Counted from the first letter of the stretch, positions 25,879 through 34,992 are shown. The stretch is 41,610 bases of DNA from Lachnospiraceae bacterium (GCA_024682115.1 JAIKZO010000104.1:1-41610); one strand, 5' to 3'. The notes: a model not told the origin generated them from the letters alone. Numbers and translations are program-made.

Positions 25879-25990
25879 TATCATAAACATCGTTGCAACT
25901 GTGATGCGAACAGTGATCTCACTGGTTCAGCTCATATGGGACATGTTGAAAAACAGAAAACAAAAGAGCGACCGCCCAGACCAAGGTTAG
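25853..25990 (+). CDS. 45-residue hydrophobic peptide, possible type I toxin
   Basis: I do not recognise the family. The peptide has a short polar start (MKVQHT), one hydrophobic stretch (about residues 7-32, FDIINIVATVM...LVQLIWDML) and a basic tail (KNRKQKSDRPDQG). This architecture is that of small membrane toxins of type I toxin-antitoxin systems or holin-like peptides. The last codons and the TAG stop lie inside a terminator hairpin, which is also usual for such toxins. It has no strong ribosome site of its own; the GGAGG upstream serves a 12-codon ORF that overlaps this start. It sits inside the inverted-repeat cassette on the opposite strand to its neighbours. An antisense RNA from the right end is possible but unproven. 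Confidence 0.5.
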   Translation: MKVQHTLFDIINIVATVMRTVISLVQLIWDMLKNRKQKSDRPDQG

Positions 25991-26000
25991 TCGCTCTTTT
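25962..26000. terminator. Bidirectional intrinsic terminator
   Basis: An 11-bp perfect stem (AAAAGAGCGAC at 25962-25972 and GTCGCTCTTTT at 25990-26000) encloses a 17-base loop. T-runs follow on both strands. On the plus strand it ends the small ORF; on the minus strand it lies about 105 bases after the GH1-ManA stop and can end the mannan operon. Confidence 0.8.
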
Positions 26001-26105
26001 TAGCTACTAAAACTGGCAAAACCGTCTACTGCAGTAGTGCCTTTGTATGTATTATAATACCACTCATTTGAGGATCCGTCAAATCCGGCCTGTGAAAAAA
26101 CACAT

Positions 26106-28430
26106 TCATTTCGGGCTTGCTGCGATGATCGTCATCTGCCCTTCGAGGGTGATATTTCCGATACCGCACGGGAGGATAAAGCCGTCTCCCTTCTTGACCA
26201 CGCTTCCATTCACTATCCCATTTCCGTCTATAACGGTCATGGTCATGAAATCCTTATCCTGTGTAAACGAAAATTCATTGTCCACCGTTATCTTCCAGAC
26301 CGTAAAACGATCATGATCCGTCAGCTCGACGAGCGCATTCTTTTCGCCCTCAGCCGCATTCTTTATCACATTATCCGTTTCCGGCTCCGGAACCGTGATC
26401 ACATCCAGACATTTATTTACGTGGAGCTCTCTTGGTTTTCCGTCGGAGAGCCTGTCGTAATCATATAATCTGTATGTGATATCCGAATTCTGCTGGATCT
26501 CGGCAAGCATCACCCCGCCCTTTATCGCATGAACGGTACCGGGTTTTATCCTTATGAAATCACCCTTCTTGACGGGTATCTCTCTTATAAGCTCATTCCA
26601 TCTTCCCTCTGATATCATGGACTCAAGCTCTGATCTGCTCTTCGCATTGTGGCCGAGTACGACCGATGATCCTTCCGAAGCATCAAGGATATACCAGCAT
26701 TCCTCCTTGCCCAAAGAGCCGTTTTCATTCTTTAATGCGTATTCATCATCAGGATGGACCTGGATGCTTAGATCATCCTGAGCATCTATGATCTTTACCA
26801 GGAGAGGGAATCTGTCATACTTCTTTTTCCCGTCTTCGGTCATATTTCCGAACAGTTCGGGACACTCCTCAAAGAGCTCATCAAGCTTCCGCCCTTTATA
26901 GTATCCGTCCCTTACTACGCTTACTCCGTTTTTGTGAGCACTTGCGTTCCAGAATTCACCGGTCTTTTCCGAAGGGATATCATATCCCCAATCCGTCTTA
27001 AGTCTGTTACCGCCCCAGATGACTTCCTTGAATACAGGTTCAAGAAAAAGCACCTGTCTGGGCTTTTGATTTATCGAAAGAACTTTGCCGTTTGTCTCTA
27101 TCACTTTTTTATACCAATAGGCCGAATCCTTGACCGTCCTTTTCTGTGTTTCAAAATCAACATGTATTATACCAAATTTTTCGGTATAACCCTTATCCCA
27201 TTCCATATTATCCAAAAATGACCATAAAAAGTATCCCCTGACATCCACTCCCTCGTCAACGGCTTTCTGAAGGGCTGATATGTAAAGATCAAGGAAATTT
27301 ATCCTGTTGGGATCATGTACCTTCCCGTCAAGAGAGATATCATCATGACAGCTCATTCCGTTCTCGGTGATGTAGAAAGGAAGTCTGTATCTGTCATAGA
27401 GCATCTTGATACCCCAGTACAGACAATCCGGAGTTACCGGCCATCCGCAGCCTGTCTTCGGGCTTCCGATAGGTCTTTTGACAAAATCGGGTTCCCCGTT
27501 ATCGCCTTTGGCGATCAGATATCCGTTATAGATATTCTGGCCCATAAAATCCAGAGGCTGATGGATAAGCTCCATATCCTCCCCAGTTATCTCGGGCAGA
27601 TATTCCGCGAATTTCTTTAGTCCTTCTTCGGGATAATGCCCCAGTATCACGGGATCCGAAAACCACGCAACATTCCACGTCCAGTTGTCCATCGGATTGT
27701 AAAAACCGAACAGAACTTTTCTGGCCATTTCTATATCTTCCGGATCGTTTGATGCAGGATAAGCCATCCCGCATGTAGGTGCATAACCGATCCTCACCGG
27801 ACGGGAAGAATACTTTCGCAGATTAATGACAGCCTTGCCGTGAGCTTTCAGGGCATTATGTGCGATACGAAAGGTCTCTTTATACGGCAGTTTATTTCCG
27901 GGTGCCTGCCAGCCGCTCAGGTATCCGATCCCCACAAAACACTGCGGTTCATTAAGGGTAATGAAATTTTCGCAGATGTCGGAAAAATTCTCGGCGATGA
28001 CCCTGGCATAATCTCCAAACCACTCAACGATATCATCGTTCAGCCATCCGCCTTCATCCTGGAGCGCCTGAGGCAGTTCCCAGTGATACATCGTAAGGAA
28101 CGGCTCTATTCCGTTCTCCTTCATCGAAAGGATCATGTCGCGATAGAGCTTTACCGCTTTTTCATTTACCTTGCCCTTCCCGTCGGGAATGAGCCTTGAC
28201 CAGCTGACGGAAAAACGGTAGGCCTTTATGGAAAGCTGCTTCATAAGGGCATAGTCTTCCCTGAACCTGTGCATGTGATCACAGGCCACAGAACCGTCAT
28301 AACCGTCAGGAGTATGTCCTTCGGCTATGAATCTGTCCCATATGGTCGCTCCCGCACCGTCGTCGGGATCTCTTCCTTCGATCTGGTAAGCGCTGGCCGC
28401 AACGCCCCAAACAAAATCATCTCTGAACAT
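26106..28430 (-). CDS. Fusion of GH1 beta-glycosidase and mannose-6-phosphate isomerase
   Basis: Two complete enzymes are in one 774-residue frame. Residues 1 to about 445 are a glycoside hydrolase family 1 enzyme. The acid/base Glu161 is in TLNEP, the nucleophile Glu356 in YITENG, and an N-terminal FVWGVAASAYQIEG plus a C-terminal WSFLDNMEW complete the family pattern. Residues about 458-774 (317 residues, the normal size of class I ManA) begin QVLFLEPVFKEVIWGGNRL. Zinc-site motifs are QVHPDD (His559), KEECWY and KPGTVHAIKGG. The first part would remove beta-glucosyl or beta-mannosyl units, the second converts mannose-6-phosphate to fructose-6-phosphate. There is no signal peptide. It is the last gene of the mannan operon, 11 bases after the SGNH esterase. 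Confidence 0.92.
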   Translation of the reverse strand: MFRDDFVWGVAASAYQIEGRDPDDGAGATIWDRFIAEGHTPDGYDGSVACDHMHRFREDYALMKQLSIKAYRFSVSWSRLIPDGKGKVNEKAVKLYRDMILSMKENGIEPFLTMYHWELPQALQDEGGWLNDDIVEWFGDYARVIAENFSDICENFITLNEPQCFVGIGYLSGWQAPGNKLPYKETFRIAHNALKAHGKAVINLRKYSSRPVRIGYAPTCGMAYPASNDPEDIEMARKVLFGFYNPMDNWTWNVAWFSDPVILGHYPEEGLKKFAEYLPEITGEDMELIHQPLDFMGQNIYNGYLIAKGDNGEPDFVKRPIGSPKTGCGWPVTPDCLYWGIKMLYDRYRLPFYITENGMSCHDDISLDGKVHDPNRINFLDLYISALQKAVDEGVDVRGYFLWSFLDNMEWDKGYTEKFGIIHVDFETQKRTVKDSAYWYKKVIETNGKVLSINQKPRQVLFLEPVFKEVIWGGNRLKTDWGYDIPSEKTGEFWNASAHKNGVSVVRDGYYKGRKLDELFEECPELFGNMTEDGKKKYDRFPLLVKIIDAQDDLSIQVHPDDEYALKNENGSLGKEECWYILDASEGSSVVLGHNAKSRSELESMISEGRWNELIREIPVKKGDFIRIKPGTVHAIKGGVMLAEIQQNSDITYRLYDYDRLSDGKPRELHVNKCLDVITVPEPETDNVIKNAAEGEKNALVELTDHDRFTVWKITVDNEFSFTQDKDFMTMTVIDGNGIVNGSVVKKGDGFILPCGIGNITLEGQMTIIAASPK

Positions 28431-28441
28431 ATAATACCTTT

Positions 28442-29587
28442 TTATCTGCTTACGATAAGTGATGTCAAGTAAAACGGAACTTTATCGTCTTCATGAGTCT
28501 CGATCAAAGTGATCTTAACCTCGTGTTCTTTAAGTTCCATATGTCTTCCCAATACCTGAAGATACAGGCAGTCGCCCCATGTCTCATCGAAATTCGCATC
28601 AAGGATGACCGCATTTTCCTCATCACCGTCAATGACGGCCTTTGCCACCGGTGCGGGAAGCTCCACGGTCTTTTTATACTGGGCCGCAAGTCCGCTTCCG
28701 TATACCCTGAACGTTATGCTGTCGCCTTTTTTCGATGCAGTAAATCCCGAAGAAAAGATATCGAGGAAATCTTCTTTTTTATGAAGATCGGGTTCAAAAC
28801 CTTCAAGCTTCACGCTATGGTCCGGTCCGGTCATATTGTAGTTCTTTATGCGGAACGAATCTTCATATGCGTTTTCGGTGATCGGGGCTATCCTGTCTTT
28901 ATCCGCATAAGGATCGGATTCTTCCGATGCGGAAAGCCCGATCGAATCATATATCTTATCAAGATATGCCGTGACCACATCGGATACCATCCGGTGACCT
29001 TCGTCATTCGGATGAAGTCCGTCAGGAGAAATATCGTCGATCCCGAAACTGCCTTTTTGTATCGCTGCCATGATCGTGCTCTTCATGCTGACCATCGGGA
29101 TATCATAATGCTTTGCAACTTCAAGATGTATCTCTTCCGCACTCGTGTTGTCGTCAAACTTTATATTGTTCATCAAAAGGAGCGCCGGGCGGGATCTGTC
29201 GTATATTATCTTTCTTACCAGACCTTCATAGGTTTCCTTAAAGAAATCCGTATCAGCATCGTTGACCGCAAACTCGGTAAGGATAAAGTCGGGGTTTTTT
29301 GAAAGCAGATGCTCCCCGACTCTTGAAACTCCGAAAAACGATGTCGTAGCTCCTATCCCCGCATTTATGAAAGAAACGTCACAGCCCGGGAACTTTTCGC
29401 TCCACCACTTATGTATCAAAGCGGCATAACACTTATCCGGGGTCGAAGAATGACATCCCTGCGTTATCGAACCCCCTAAAAAAGCAACCGTGATATCCTT
29501 TCCCGCGGCCGCTTTTTTCATTACGTTCTTTATCCTTACGGTATTTCCCTTATTTATCATTCCGGCATTAAGATCCAGATCATGCAT
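28442..29587 (-). CDS. SGNH-family acetylesterase with C-terminal beta domain (CE17-like)
   Basis: This is likely an intracellular deacetylase for manno-oligosaccharides. Block I is GGSITQG with Ser40, block II NAGIGATTS, block III FAVND (Asn109) and block V DGLHPND with Asp189 and His192. That is a complete SGNH set in the first 215 residues. The remaining 160 residues look like an all-beta accessory domain (GSGLAAQYKK; ILDANFDETWGDCLYLQVL). The layout matches CE17 of Roseburia, where SGNH plus a CBM35-like domain removes 2-O-acetyls from mannose; this family assignment is inference from layout and context. There is no signal peptide, in line with an oligosaccharide-import strategy. It is 55 bases after the GH130_2 gene. 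Confidence 0.85.
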   Translation of the reverse strand: MHDLDLNAGMINKGNTVRIKNVMKKAAAGKDITVAFLGGSITQGCHSSTPDKCYAALIHKWWSEKFPGCDVSFINAGIGATTSFFGVSRVGEHLLSKNPDFILTEFAVNDADTDFFKETYEGLVRKIIYDRSRPALLLMNNIKFDDNTSAEEIHLEVAKHYDIPMVSMKSTIMAAIQKGSFGIDDISPDGLHPNDEGHRMVSDVVTAYLDKIYDSIGLSASEESDPYADKDRIAPITENAYEDSFRIKNYNMTGPDHSVKLEGFEPDLHKKEDFLDIFSSGFTASKKGDSITFRVYGSGLAAQYKKTVELPAPVAKAVIDGDEENAVILDANFDETWGDCLYLQVLGRHMELKEHEVKITLIETHEDDKVPFYLTSLIVSR

Positions 29588-29642
29588 AAATGTTCTCCCG
29601 GATTCAGGCCTTAAAGAGTATATAACAACTCCTCAAAAAGGT

Positions 29643-30665
29643 CTAACGAATTCCGATCTCCTTATCGTCTTCTGTAAGCACGGAATGTGCCTTGATATAA
29701 TCCACTATCTCGTCGAAATAGCAGAACGCAAGTCCCACATAGCTGTCGGCACAACCGTAGTAGATGGCTATCTTTCCCGATGCGGGATCATGGATCGTCG
29801 CGCAGGGGAAACATACGTTGGGAACGAATCCTCTTTCCTCATACCATTCTTCGGGAGTGAGAAGGAAAGTCTCGCAGCGGTATTTTACGATCGAAGGATT
29901 ATCTATATCCAGGATCGCACCGCCTATCGAATAAACGAGACCGTTACAGGTGCCCGATACTCCGTGGTAGAAAAGGAGCCAGCCTTCCGATGTCTCAATG
30001 GGCGCAGCGCCTCCTCCTATCTTTACGGATTCCCACCATTCAGAGCCTCTGCTCATTACATGACGGTGCTTTCCCCAGTAAACAAGATCGGGGCTTTCCG
30101 AAACAAAGATATCACCGAAAGGAGTATGTCCCGAATCAGAAGGTCTTGAGAGCAGTACAAAGTTTCCGTTTATCTTGCGCGGGAAAAGTACGGCATTCCT
30201 GTTATACGGTATGAAAGGATTTTCAAGTCTCGTGAAGGTCTTAAAATCGGTTGTCTTTGCCATTCCGATCGATGCCCCGTAAAAATCCTGACACCAGATC
30301 AGATAATATGTATCCTCAACCTTAACAAGACGGGGATCATAAGCATATCTCGGCATGAAGGGCTCACCCTTTTCGTTAACGAAAGGTATCTTATCCTTAT
30401 CGAAATCCCAGTGGATCGCATCCTTTGAGTGTCCCAGGTAAATGTAGGGAACACCGTTCGTCTGCTCTCCGCGGAAAACGCCTATGAACTCATCACCGTA
30501 AGGCATGACCGCGCTGTTGAATATCCTCGCGACTCCCTCTACCGGATTGCGGCCGATAATGGGGTTTTCACTGTATCTCCAAACAGGTGCTCCGACAATC
30601 CCTTCAGGCTTTTCCTGCCAGGGAACGTTTTTTACTTCGGGGGCTATCATCTTTATATCGCTCAT
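29643..30665 (-). CDS. Beta-1,4-mannooligosaccharide phosphorylase (GH130_2)
   Basis: The enzyme uses phosphate to release mannose-1-phosphate from the non-reducing end of beta-1,4-manno-oligosaccharides (EC 2.4.1.319 in R. albus). At 340 residues it has the five-bladed propeller pattern of GH130. The catalytic Asp110 is in AYDPRLVKVEDTYY. Phosphate and sugar contacts are suggested by ARIFNSAV, RNAVLFPRKI, GGGAAPIETSEGWLLFYHGV and the closing YYGCADSYVGLA. Subfamily 2 is proposed from length and from pairing with a GH130_1 neighbour. It lacks a signal peptide. It starts 46 bases after the GH130_1 stop. Confidence 0.9.
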   Translation of the reverse strand: MSDIKMIAPEVKNVPWQEKPEGIVGAPVWRYSENPIIGRNPVEGVARIFNSAVMPYGDEFIGVFRGEQTNGVPYIYLGHSKDAIHWDFDKDKIPFVNEKGEPFMPRYAYDPRLVKVEDTYYLIWCQDFYGASIGMAKTTDFKTFTRLENPFIPYNRNAVLFPRKINGNFVLLSRPSDSGHTPFGDIFVSESPDLVYWGKHRHVMSRGSEWWESVKIGGGAAPIETSEGWLLFYHGVSGTCNGLVYSIGGAILDIDNPSIVKYRCETFLLTPEEWYEERGFVPNVCFPCATIHDPASGKIAIYYGCADSYVGLAFCYFDEIVDYIKAHSVLTEDDKEIGIR

Positions 30666-30711
30666 GTTCTTCTCCTCTGAATCTATGATCTTATCTTGCA
30701 GTCAGCATCGT

Positions 30712-31887
30712 TTATTCATGCGTCTTTAAGTACTCGAGATTCCTGCTTATAAGTTCGCATCTTTGCTCAACGCATTTAACCGAACGTAGCGGATCCGACG
30801 GCGTGTTGAAGACATAGTCCTTAAGTCGCTCTATGTCTGTAGTTGCAACATGCATCCTCGTATCGGATGAAGCGTAGTATATGAAAACTTTTCCTTCTTC
30901 GTTAAGGATCGCACCGTTAGTGAAGACAACGTTTGAAACATCTCCGACTCTCTCTTCTCCTCTGGGCCCTATGAGCAGTCCCGAAGGCTCGGCTATCACT
31001 TTCGAAGGATCATTCAGATCCGTTGCAAATGCATATATCACATAACGAAGACCTGCTGCCGTATTCCTTACTCCGTGTGCGATATGGATCCACCCTTTAT
31101 CCGTCTTTATCGGAGGAGCTCCTGCACCGTTCTTCGATTCGGTGATCGTATGATAGCGCCTTATCGAAGTCATCTTTTCTTCGTCTATCACAGCATGAGT
31201 GATATCATCGCAAAGCCCGAAACCGATGCCTCCGCCGGATCCTGTCTCAATGAAGTCATCCATCGGCCTTGTGTAAAAAGCATATTTTCCGTTCACGAAC
31301 TCGGGATGAAGGACCACATTCCTCTGCTGGGGAGACCTTAAAGTAACGAGATTCGGCAGCCTCTCCCAGGTCTTAAGATCCTTTGTCCTTACGATGCCTG
31401 CTGCCGCAACAGCCGCGGAAAGATCGTTCACGCTCTTATCCTTACTCTCCGAACAGAAGACTCCGTAGATATATCCGTCTTCGTGCTTCGTAAGTCGCAT
31501 GTCGTAAACATTTGTCTCTTCGGGACATGTATCCTCAAGCAGTATCGGATAATCCATGAACCTGAAGTTATCCACACCGTTCGGTGATTCCGCGATCCCG
31601 AAAAAGGATTTTCTGTCATCCCCTTCTATCCTTGCGACAAGATAATACTTTCCGTCCAGCTCTATGGCACCCGAATTCATGACCGCATTTATCCCGAGAC
31701 GCTTCATGAAAAAAGGATTTGTCTCTTCGTTAAGGTCATACTGCCATGTGAGCGGAATGTGCTCTCTTGTCAGAACGGGATTCACATATCTTTCGTATAT
31801 CCCGTTATAAAAGCTTTCGTCCACGCTGTTTTTCGCTGTAACGAGCGCTTCATATTTCTTCAGTTCCTCATAATATCTTTTATGCAT
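30712..31887 (-). CDS. 4-O-beta-D-mannosyl-D-glucose phosphorylase (GH130_1)
   Basis: GH130_1 enzymes split mannosyl-glucose with phosphate to mannose-1-phosphate and glucose (EC 2.4.1.281). The 391-residue length is that of Bacteroides and Ruminococcus MGP. The catalytic acid is Asp129 in [13 protein letters not shown], close to Asp131 of the Bacteroides enzyme. Other family segments are [60 protein letters not shown] and VVFTNGAI...[12 protein letters not shown]. It lies directly downstream of the 2-epimerase gene (27 bases), whose product, mannosyl-glucose, is its substrate. Together they make the mannobiose route. Confidence 0.93.
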   Translation of the reverse strand: MHKRYYEELKKYEALVTAKNSVDESFYNGIYERYVNPVLTREHIPLTWQYDLNEETNPFFMKRLGINAVMNSGAIELDGKYYLVARIEGDDRKSFFGIAESPNGVDNFRFMDYPILLEDTCPEETNVYDMRLTKHEDGYIYGVFCSESKDKSVNDLSAAVAAAGIVRTKDLKTWERLPNLVTLRSPQQRNVVLHPEFVNGKYAFYTRPMDDFIETGSGGGIGFGLCDDITHAVIDEEKMTSIRRYHTITESKNGAGAPPIKTDKGWIHIAHGVRNTAAGLRYVIYAFATDLNDPSKVIAEPSGLLIGPRGEERVGDVSNVVFTNGAILNEEGKVFIYYASSDTRMHVATTDIERLKDYVFNTPSDPLRSVKCVEQRCELISRNLEYLKTHE

Positions 31888-31914
31888 GCTGCACCCTCCG
31901 GATAATGGATCTTA

Positions 31915-33084
31915 TTAAAAATCTATCCCTCTTTTTATGACTTCCATACACATTCTACCATTATGGTAAGGGCATTTCCACGGTTCAACGATCGGAAGCT
32001 CAGGATCGGGCCTTCCGTCCGGCGATACTTCACTGAACCATTCGGAGCCTTTCCTTTTGTCTACAACATTTTCAATGATGAAATCCCATTCCGCCTTTGC
32101 TGCGTCGAGATATTCCTTTTTGGACGGATCCTTCTGATAGCCGTTCAGAAAACCGAGCAGTGCTTCAGCCTGGACCCACCATATGCGCCTGTCATCGACT
32201 ATGCCGTTTTCGCATTCGTTTGCAAGAGAGTGTCCGTCAAACGCCACGCGGTAAATATTTGCGGTCAGGTCTTTCGTTATCGGAGATATCTTTTTTTCGT
32301 GTCCTGCTTCCCCGAGGATCTCAACGGTCCTGTCCATGAGCCATGCGGTCTCTATATCGTGACCGTAGGAATGAAGATCTATGAGGGGTCTGTAATCATC
32401 ATCAAAGAATACTTCCTGTCTGTGAAGCTTAGGATTATAGATGTGTTCCGTGTAAACATCAAGTATGAAATCAAGGCTTTTCCTTACTTCGGTAAGACCG
32501 GAGACCCTGTAAAGTTCGGTGTATGCCTCCATCACGTGAAGCAGCGTGTTCATCGTCCTTGAAGCAATGACTCCGTTTTCCGAAAGCTCCTCGTTGCTTA
32601 TGGGCTCAAAAGACCTGTTCCCGGATTCCAGATATCCTTTTTCATCCCTGCATTTCGTCTCGATGACATCGTAGATATCCTTTGCAATCTTTAACGCGCC
32701 TTCGCTCCCCGATGCGTCATAATAAGACGAGAGCGCATATATCGCAAACGCAAGATTGTATGTGTATTTCACATCTTCCCTGACTTTTCCGTCATATTCC
32801 ACGGACCAGTATACTCCGCCGCACTCTCTGTCATAACAGTGATCCTTCAGGAATATATATGCGTTCCTTGCCTCCGAAAGCAGGCTTTCATCCTTAAGAG
32901 TCATATATGCGTTTGAAAAAAACCAAAGTATCCTGCTGTTTAAGATGCATCCCTTGAATGCCTTTTTATCGACGTTCAGGTCATGATCCACATATCCGTA
33001 GTAACCGCCGAATTTCTCGTCTCTTAATCCTTTCCAGAAAGGGATGATGACATTAATAAGATGTTCCCTTGCTTCTTTTACCAT
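31915..33084 (-). CDS. Cellobiose/mannobiose 2-epimerase (AGE family)
   Basis: This enzyme inverts C2 of the reducing-end sugar, turning beta-1,4-mannobiose into mannosyl-glucose (and cellobiose into glucosyl-mannose). The 389-residue protein is an (alpha/alpha)6 barrel type. Motifs are LNSRILWFFSNAY, GVYWSVEYDGK, the conserved HSYGHDIETAWLM with catalytic His, RRIWWVQAEALLGFLNGY and SEWFSEVSPDGRP. These match cellobiose 2-epimerases better than N-acylglucosamine 2-epimerases. It follows the permease gene by 10 bases and precedes the GH130_1 gene, the same order as in known mannan loci. It is cytoplasmic. AAGGGGAAAAC precedes the start. Confidence 0.92.
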   Translation of the reverse strand: MVKEAREHLINVIIPFWKGLRDEKFGGYYGYVDHDLNVDKKAFKGCILNSRILWFFSNAYMTLKDESLLSEARNAYIFLKDHCYDRECGGVYWSVEYDGKVREDVKYTYNLAFAIYALSSYYDASGSEGALKIAKDIYDVIETKCRDEKGYLESGNRSFEPISNEELSENGVIASRTMNTLLHVMEAYTELYRVSGLTEVRKSLDFILDVYTEHIYNPKLHRQEVFFDDDYRPLIDLHSYGHDIETAWLMDRTVEILGEAGHEKKISPITKDLTANIYRVAFDGHSLANECENGIVDDRRIWWVQAEALLGFLNGYQKDPSKKEYLDAAKAEWDFIIENVVDKRKGSEWFSEVSPDGRPDPELPIVEPWKCPYHNGRMCMEVIKRGIDF

Positions 33085-33094
33085 GTTTTCCCCT

Positions 33095-33946
33095 TTATCC
33101 CTTAACGGCTCCTGCCGTAAGTCCCGAATATATCTGTTTCTGACAGGTTATAAAAACAATGAGTGCCGGAAGAAGTGCTATTATCACCCCTGCACAGATG
33201 AGATTGTATTTGCTCCCCAGCGGACCGACAAACGTATAAAGCGATGTCGCTACGGTCCCGTATTTCTTTTTATCCTGAAGATACAGGCTCGCCGCATAGT
33301 ATTCGTTAAATGTTCCGACGCCCTTAAGGATGCAGCTCGTTACGATAGCGGGCTTTAAGAGCGGGAACAGGATCCTGTAAAAGATCGTAAAGTAATTCGC
33401 TCCGTCTACTATCGCCGACTCATCAAGTGAAATACTGATATTCTCAAAGAACTGGATGTAGATATAGATCGATATGACATCGGTCCCGCACATCATAATG
33501 ATGTATCCCATCAGTGAATTTATGAAATGCAGGTTATACATGATCTCATAGACCGCTATCTGCATCGCAACTCCCGGAAGCAATGAAGCAAAAAGGAAAA
33601 GACTCCTGATAAGACCGTTCCCGGGGAATCTGAACCTGTTAAGAACATATGCCAGCTGGGTTCCTATGAACACCGAGCACACAAGCACGAATACCAGGAT
33701 TATCCCCGAATTAAGGAATGCCCTCCCCATATTTGCCTTTATGAATGCCTCCTTGAAATTCTCAAAATAAAACCAGTTCTTCGGAAGCACCATCACGTTC
33801 GTGGTCTGGTATTCTTCTTCCGTCTTAAATGCCGTTATCAGGCATGACACGACAGGAAGGACAGCCACAAACGAAAAGAAGATGAGAGACAGGTACTTCA
33901 ATATCGTAAGAGGGAGCATCTTAATGTTTTTTACTTTTGAATTCAT
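33095..33946 (-). CDS. ABC sugar-transport permease, MalG type
   Basis: This is an inner-membrane subunit of a carbohydrate ABC importer (CUT1 class). It has 283 residues with about six hydrophobic helices. The EAA loop contacting the ATPase is ESAIVDGANYFTIFYRILFPLLKP. The C-terminus (SGLTAGAVKG) is the standard MalG ending. Its start overlaps the end of the other permease gene by 4 bases. No ATPase gene is in the operon; in Firmicutes a shared MsmX-type ATPase usually serves such systems, which is inference here. Predicted substrate is manno-oligosaccharides, from context. Confidence 0.94.
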   Translation of the reverse strand: MNSKVKNIKMLPLTILKYLSLIFFSFVAVLPVVSCLITAFKTEEEYQTTNVMVLPKNWFYFENFKEAFIKANMGRAFLNSGIILVFVLVCSVFIGTQLAYVLNRFRFPGNGLIRSLFLFASLLPGVAMQIAVYEIMYNLHFINSLMGYIIMMCGTDVISIYIYIQFFENISISLDESAIVDGANYFTIFYRILFPLLKPAIVTSCILKGVGTFNEYYAASLYLQDKKKYGTVATSLYTFVGPLGSKYNLICAGVIIALLPALIVFITCQKQIYSGLTAGAVKG

Positions 33947-34941
33947 AACCTGCCTCCCTTCTTCGCTCTTAGCTGCTTTGCCTTTATCCCTGCAAGTTTC
34001 TTTTCACGCTTTCTTCCTGCGTGTATATCTTCATCCTCTGCGGATCTGAACACATATTTAAAGAAAAGCTTTTGCAATCCGGTAGCCGCGAGGATGATCG
34101 CAAGAAGGACTATGGCCATTGCCGAAGCAAGCCCGACCTTTTGCTGAGTATGAGCTATCTCGTGCATTACCACGAAATACGTTCCGGTCCCGTTAGCACC
34201 GCTCGTTATAACATAAGGCGGTTCGAATGCGCTCAAGGAACCCGTTATCGAAAGGATCACGTTAAGTGTGATTATCGTTTTTATGCTCGGAAGGATTATG
34301 TACCTGAACTGCTGGAACTTATTGGCTCCATCGAGCATCGCGGCCTCATAAAGGTCGCTGTCAACGGACATTATCGCTCCGATAAAGAGCACCATGTTCT
34401 GCCCGAAATATCTCCATACCGAAGTTCCTACAAGCGACCAGTTATTGATCCTCTGATCCTTAAGCCAATATGGAAGGTTTTCAAGTTCGAATCCGCACCA
34501 TTGAAGCACGGAGTCAAAAACGAATCCCCTGGTATAAAAGAATTTGAATATGAAACCTATCGCGATACCGTTTATAAGATAGGGAAAGAACATGAATCCC
34601 TTGAAAAGACTGCCGCCTTTAATCTTAAAGCTGAGGACCGTCGCAAGGTAAAGAGCCAGCGCAAGCTGAACGACCGATCCGACCATGTAATACAGAGAAA
34701 GCTTTAAGGCCTTGAAGCAGTCATCTCTCTGGAACACCTTGGCATAATTTTTTAAACCTACGAACTTCCGTGCGCCGGTGTACTTCATGTTAAAAAAGCT
34801 GTATCCGAACATTTCCCCGAAAGGAAGATATGTGAACACAAATAAGAGCACAAGGGGAACGATCATGAAAGTCACTATAACGAACAGTTTCTGCCCATCT
34901 CTGGATCGTGCCCATTCCCCTAACGTTCTTTTTTTCTTCAT
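33943..34941 (-). CDS. ABC sugar-transport permease, MalF type
   Basis: This is the partner permease of the importer. From the chosen start the protein has 332 residues: a basic N-terminus (MKKKRTLGEWARSRDGQK), about six helices, and the EAA loop EAAMLDGANKFQQFRYIILPSIK. The C-terminus is longer and more basic than usual (AEDEDIHAGRKREKKLAG...RAKKGGRL, about 35 residues). I chose ATG 34941, preceded by GAGAGGG, rather than an upstream start at 35040, which has no ribosome site and would overlay the hairpin between this gene and the binding-protein gene. The unusual basic tail may be cytoplasmic. Confidence 0.92.
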   Translation of the reverse strand: MKKKRTLGEWARSRDGQKLFVIVTFMIVPLVLLFVFTYLPFGEMFGYSFFNMKYTGARKFVGLKNYAKVFQRDDCFKALKLSLYYMVGSVVQLALALYLATVLSFKIKGGSLFKGFMFFPYLINGIAIGFIFKFFYTRGFVFDSVLQWCGFELENLPYWLKDQRINNWSLVGTSVWRYFGQNMVLFIGAIMSVDSDLYEAAMLDGANKFQQFRYIILPSIKTIITLNVILSITGSLSAFEPPYVITSGANGTGTYFVVMHEIAHTQQKVGLASAMAIVLLAIILAATGLQKLFFKYVFRSAEDEDIHAGRKREKKLAGIKAKQLRAKKGGRL

Positions 34942-34992
34942 AAGTATTACCCTCTCTGTCCTGCACCGCCCCAACGGTCTTTTCGTGAACAC

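Larger units (their letters stand above)
25757..26040. mobile_element. 284-bp cassette with imperfect terminal inverted repeats (MITE-like or toxin cassette)
   Basis: The 430-base gap between mutS2 and the GH1-ManA gene holds this element. The left end (25757-25788) and right end (26015-26040) are inverted copies. They share GCACTACTGCA at the outer part, then GTAG and CGGTTTTGCC at the inner part; the left copy has a 6-base insertion. The right end also contains the 12-bp palindrome CTACTGCAGTAG. Inside are a perfect ribosome site, a 45-residue hydrophobic ORF and a terminator that works in both directions. No transposase and no target duplication are evident. It could be a non-autonomous mobile unit or a type I toxin locus whose two ends carry related promoters. 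Confidence 0.6.

Noticed and set aside
30712-31887. Levansucrase/GH32 or GH43 assignment for the two propeller enzymes
   Set aside because: The YDPR/YDMR Asp motif, lengths and neighbouring 2-epimerase fit GH130 subfamilies; WMNDPNG-type GH32 motifs are absent.
31915-33084. N-acylglucosamine 2-epimerase
   Set aside because: Same fold, but the context (GH130_1 next door) and the HSYGHDIE motif fit cellobiose/mannobiose 2-epimerase; no sialic acid genes are near.
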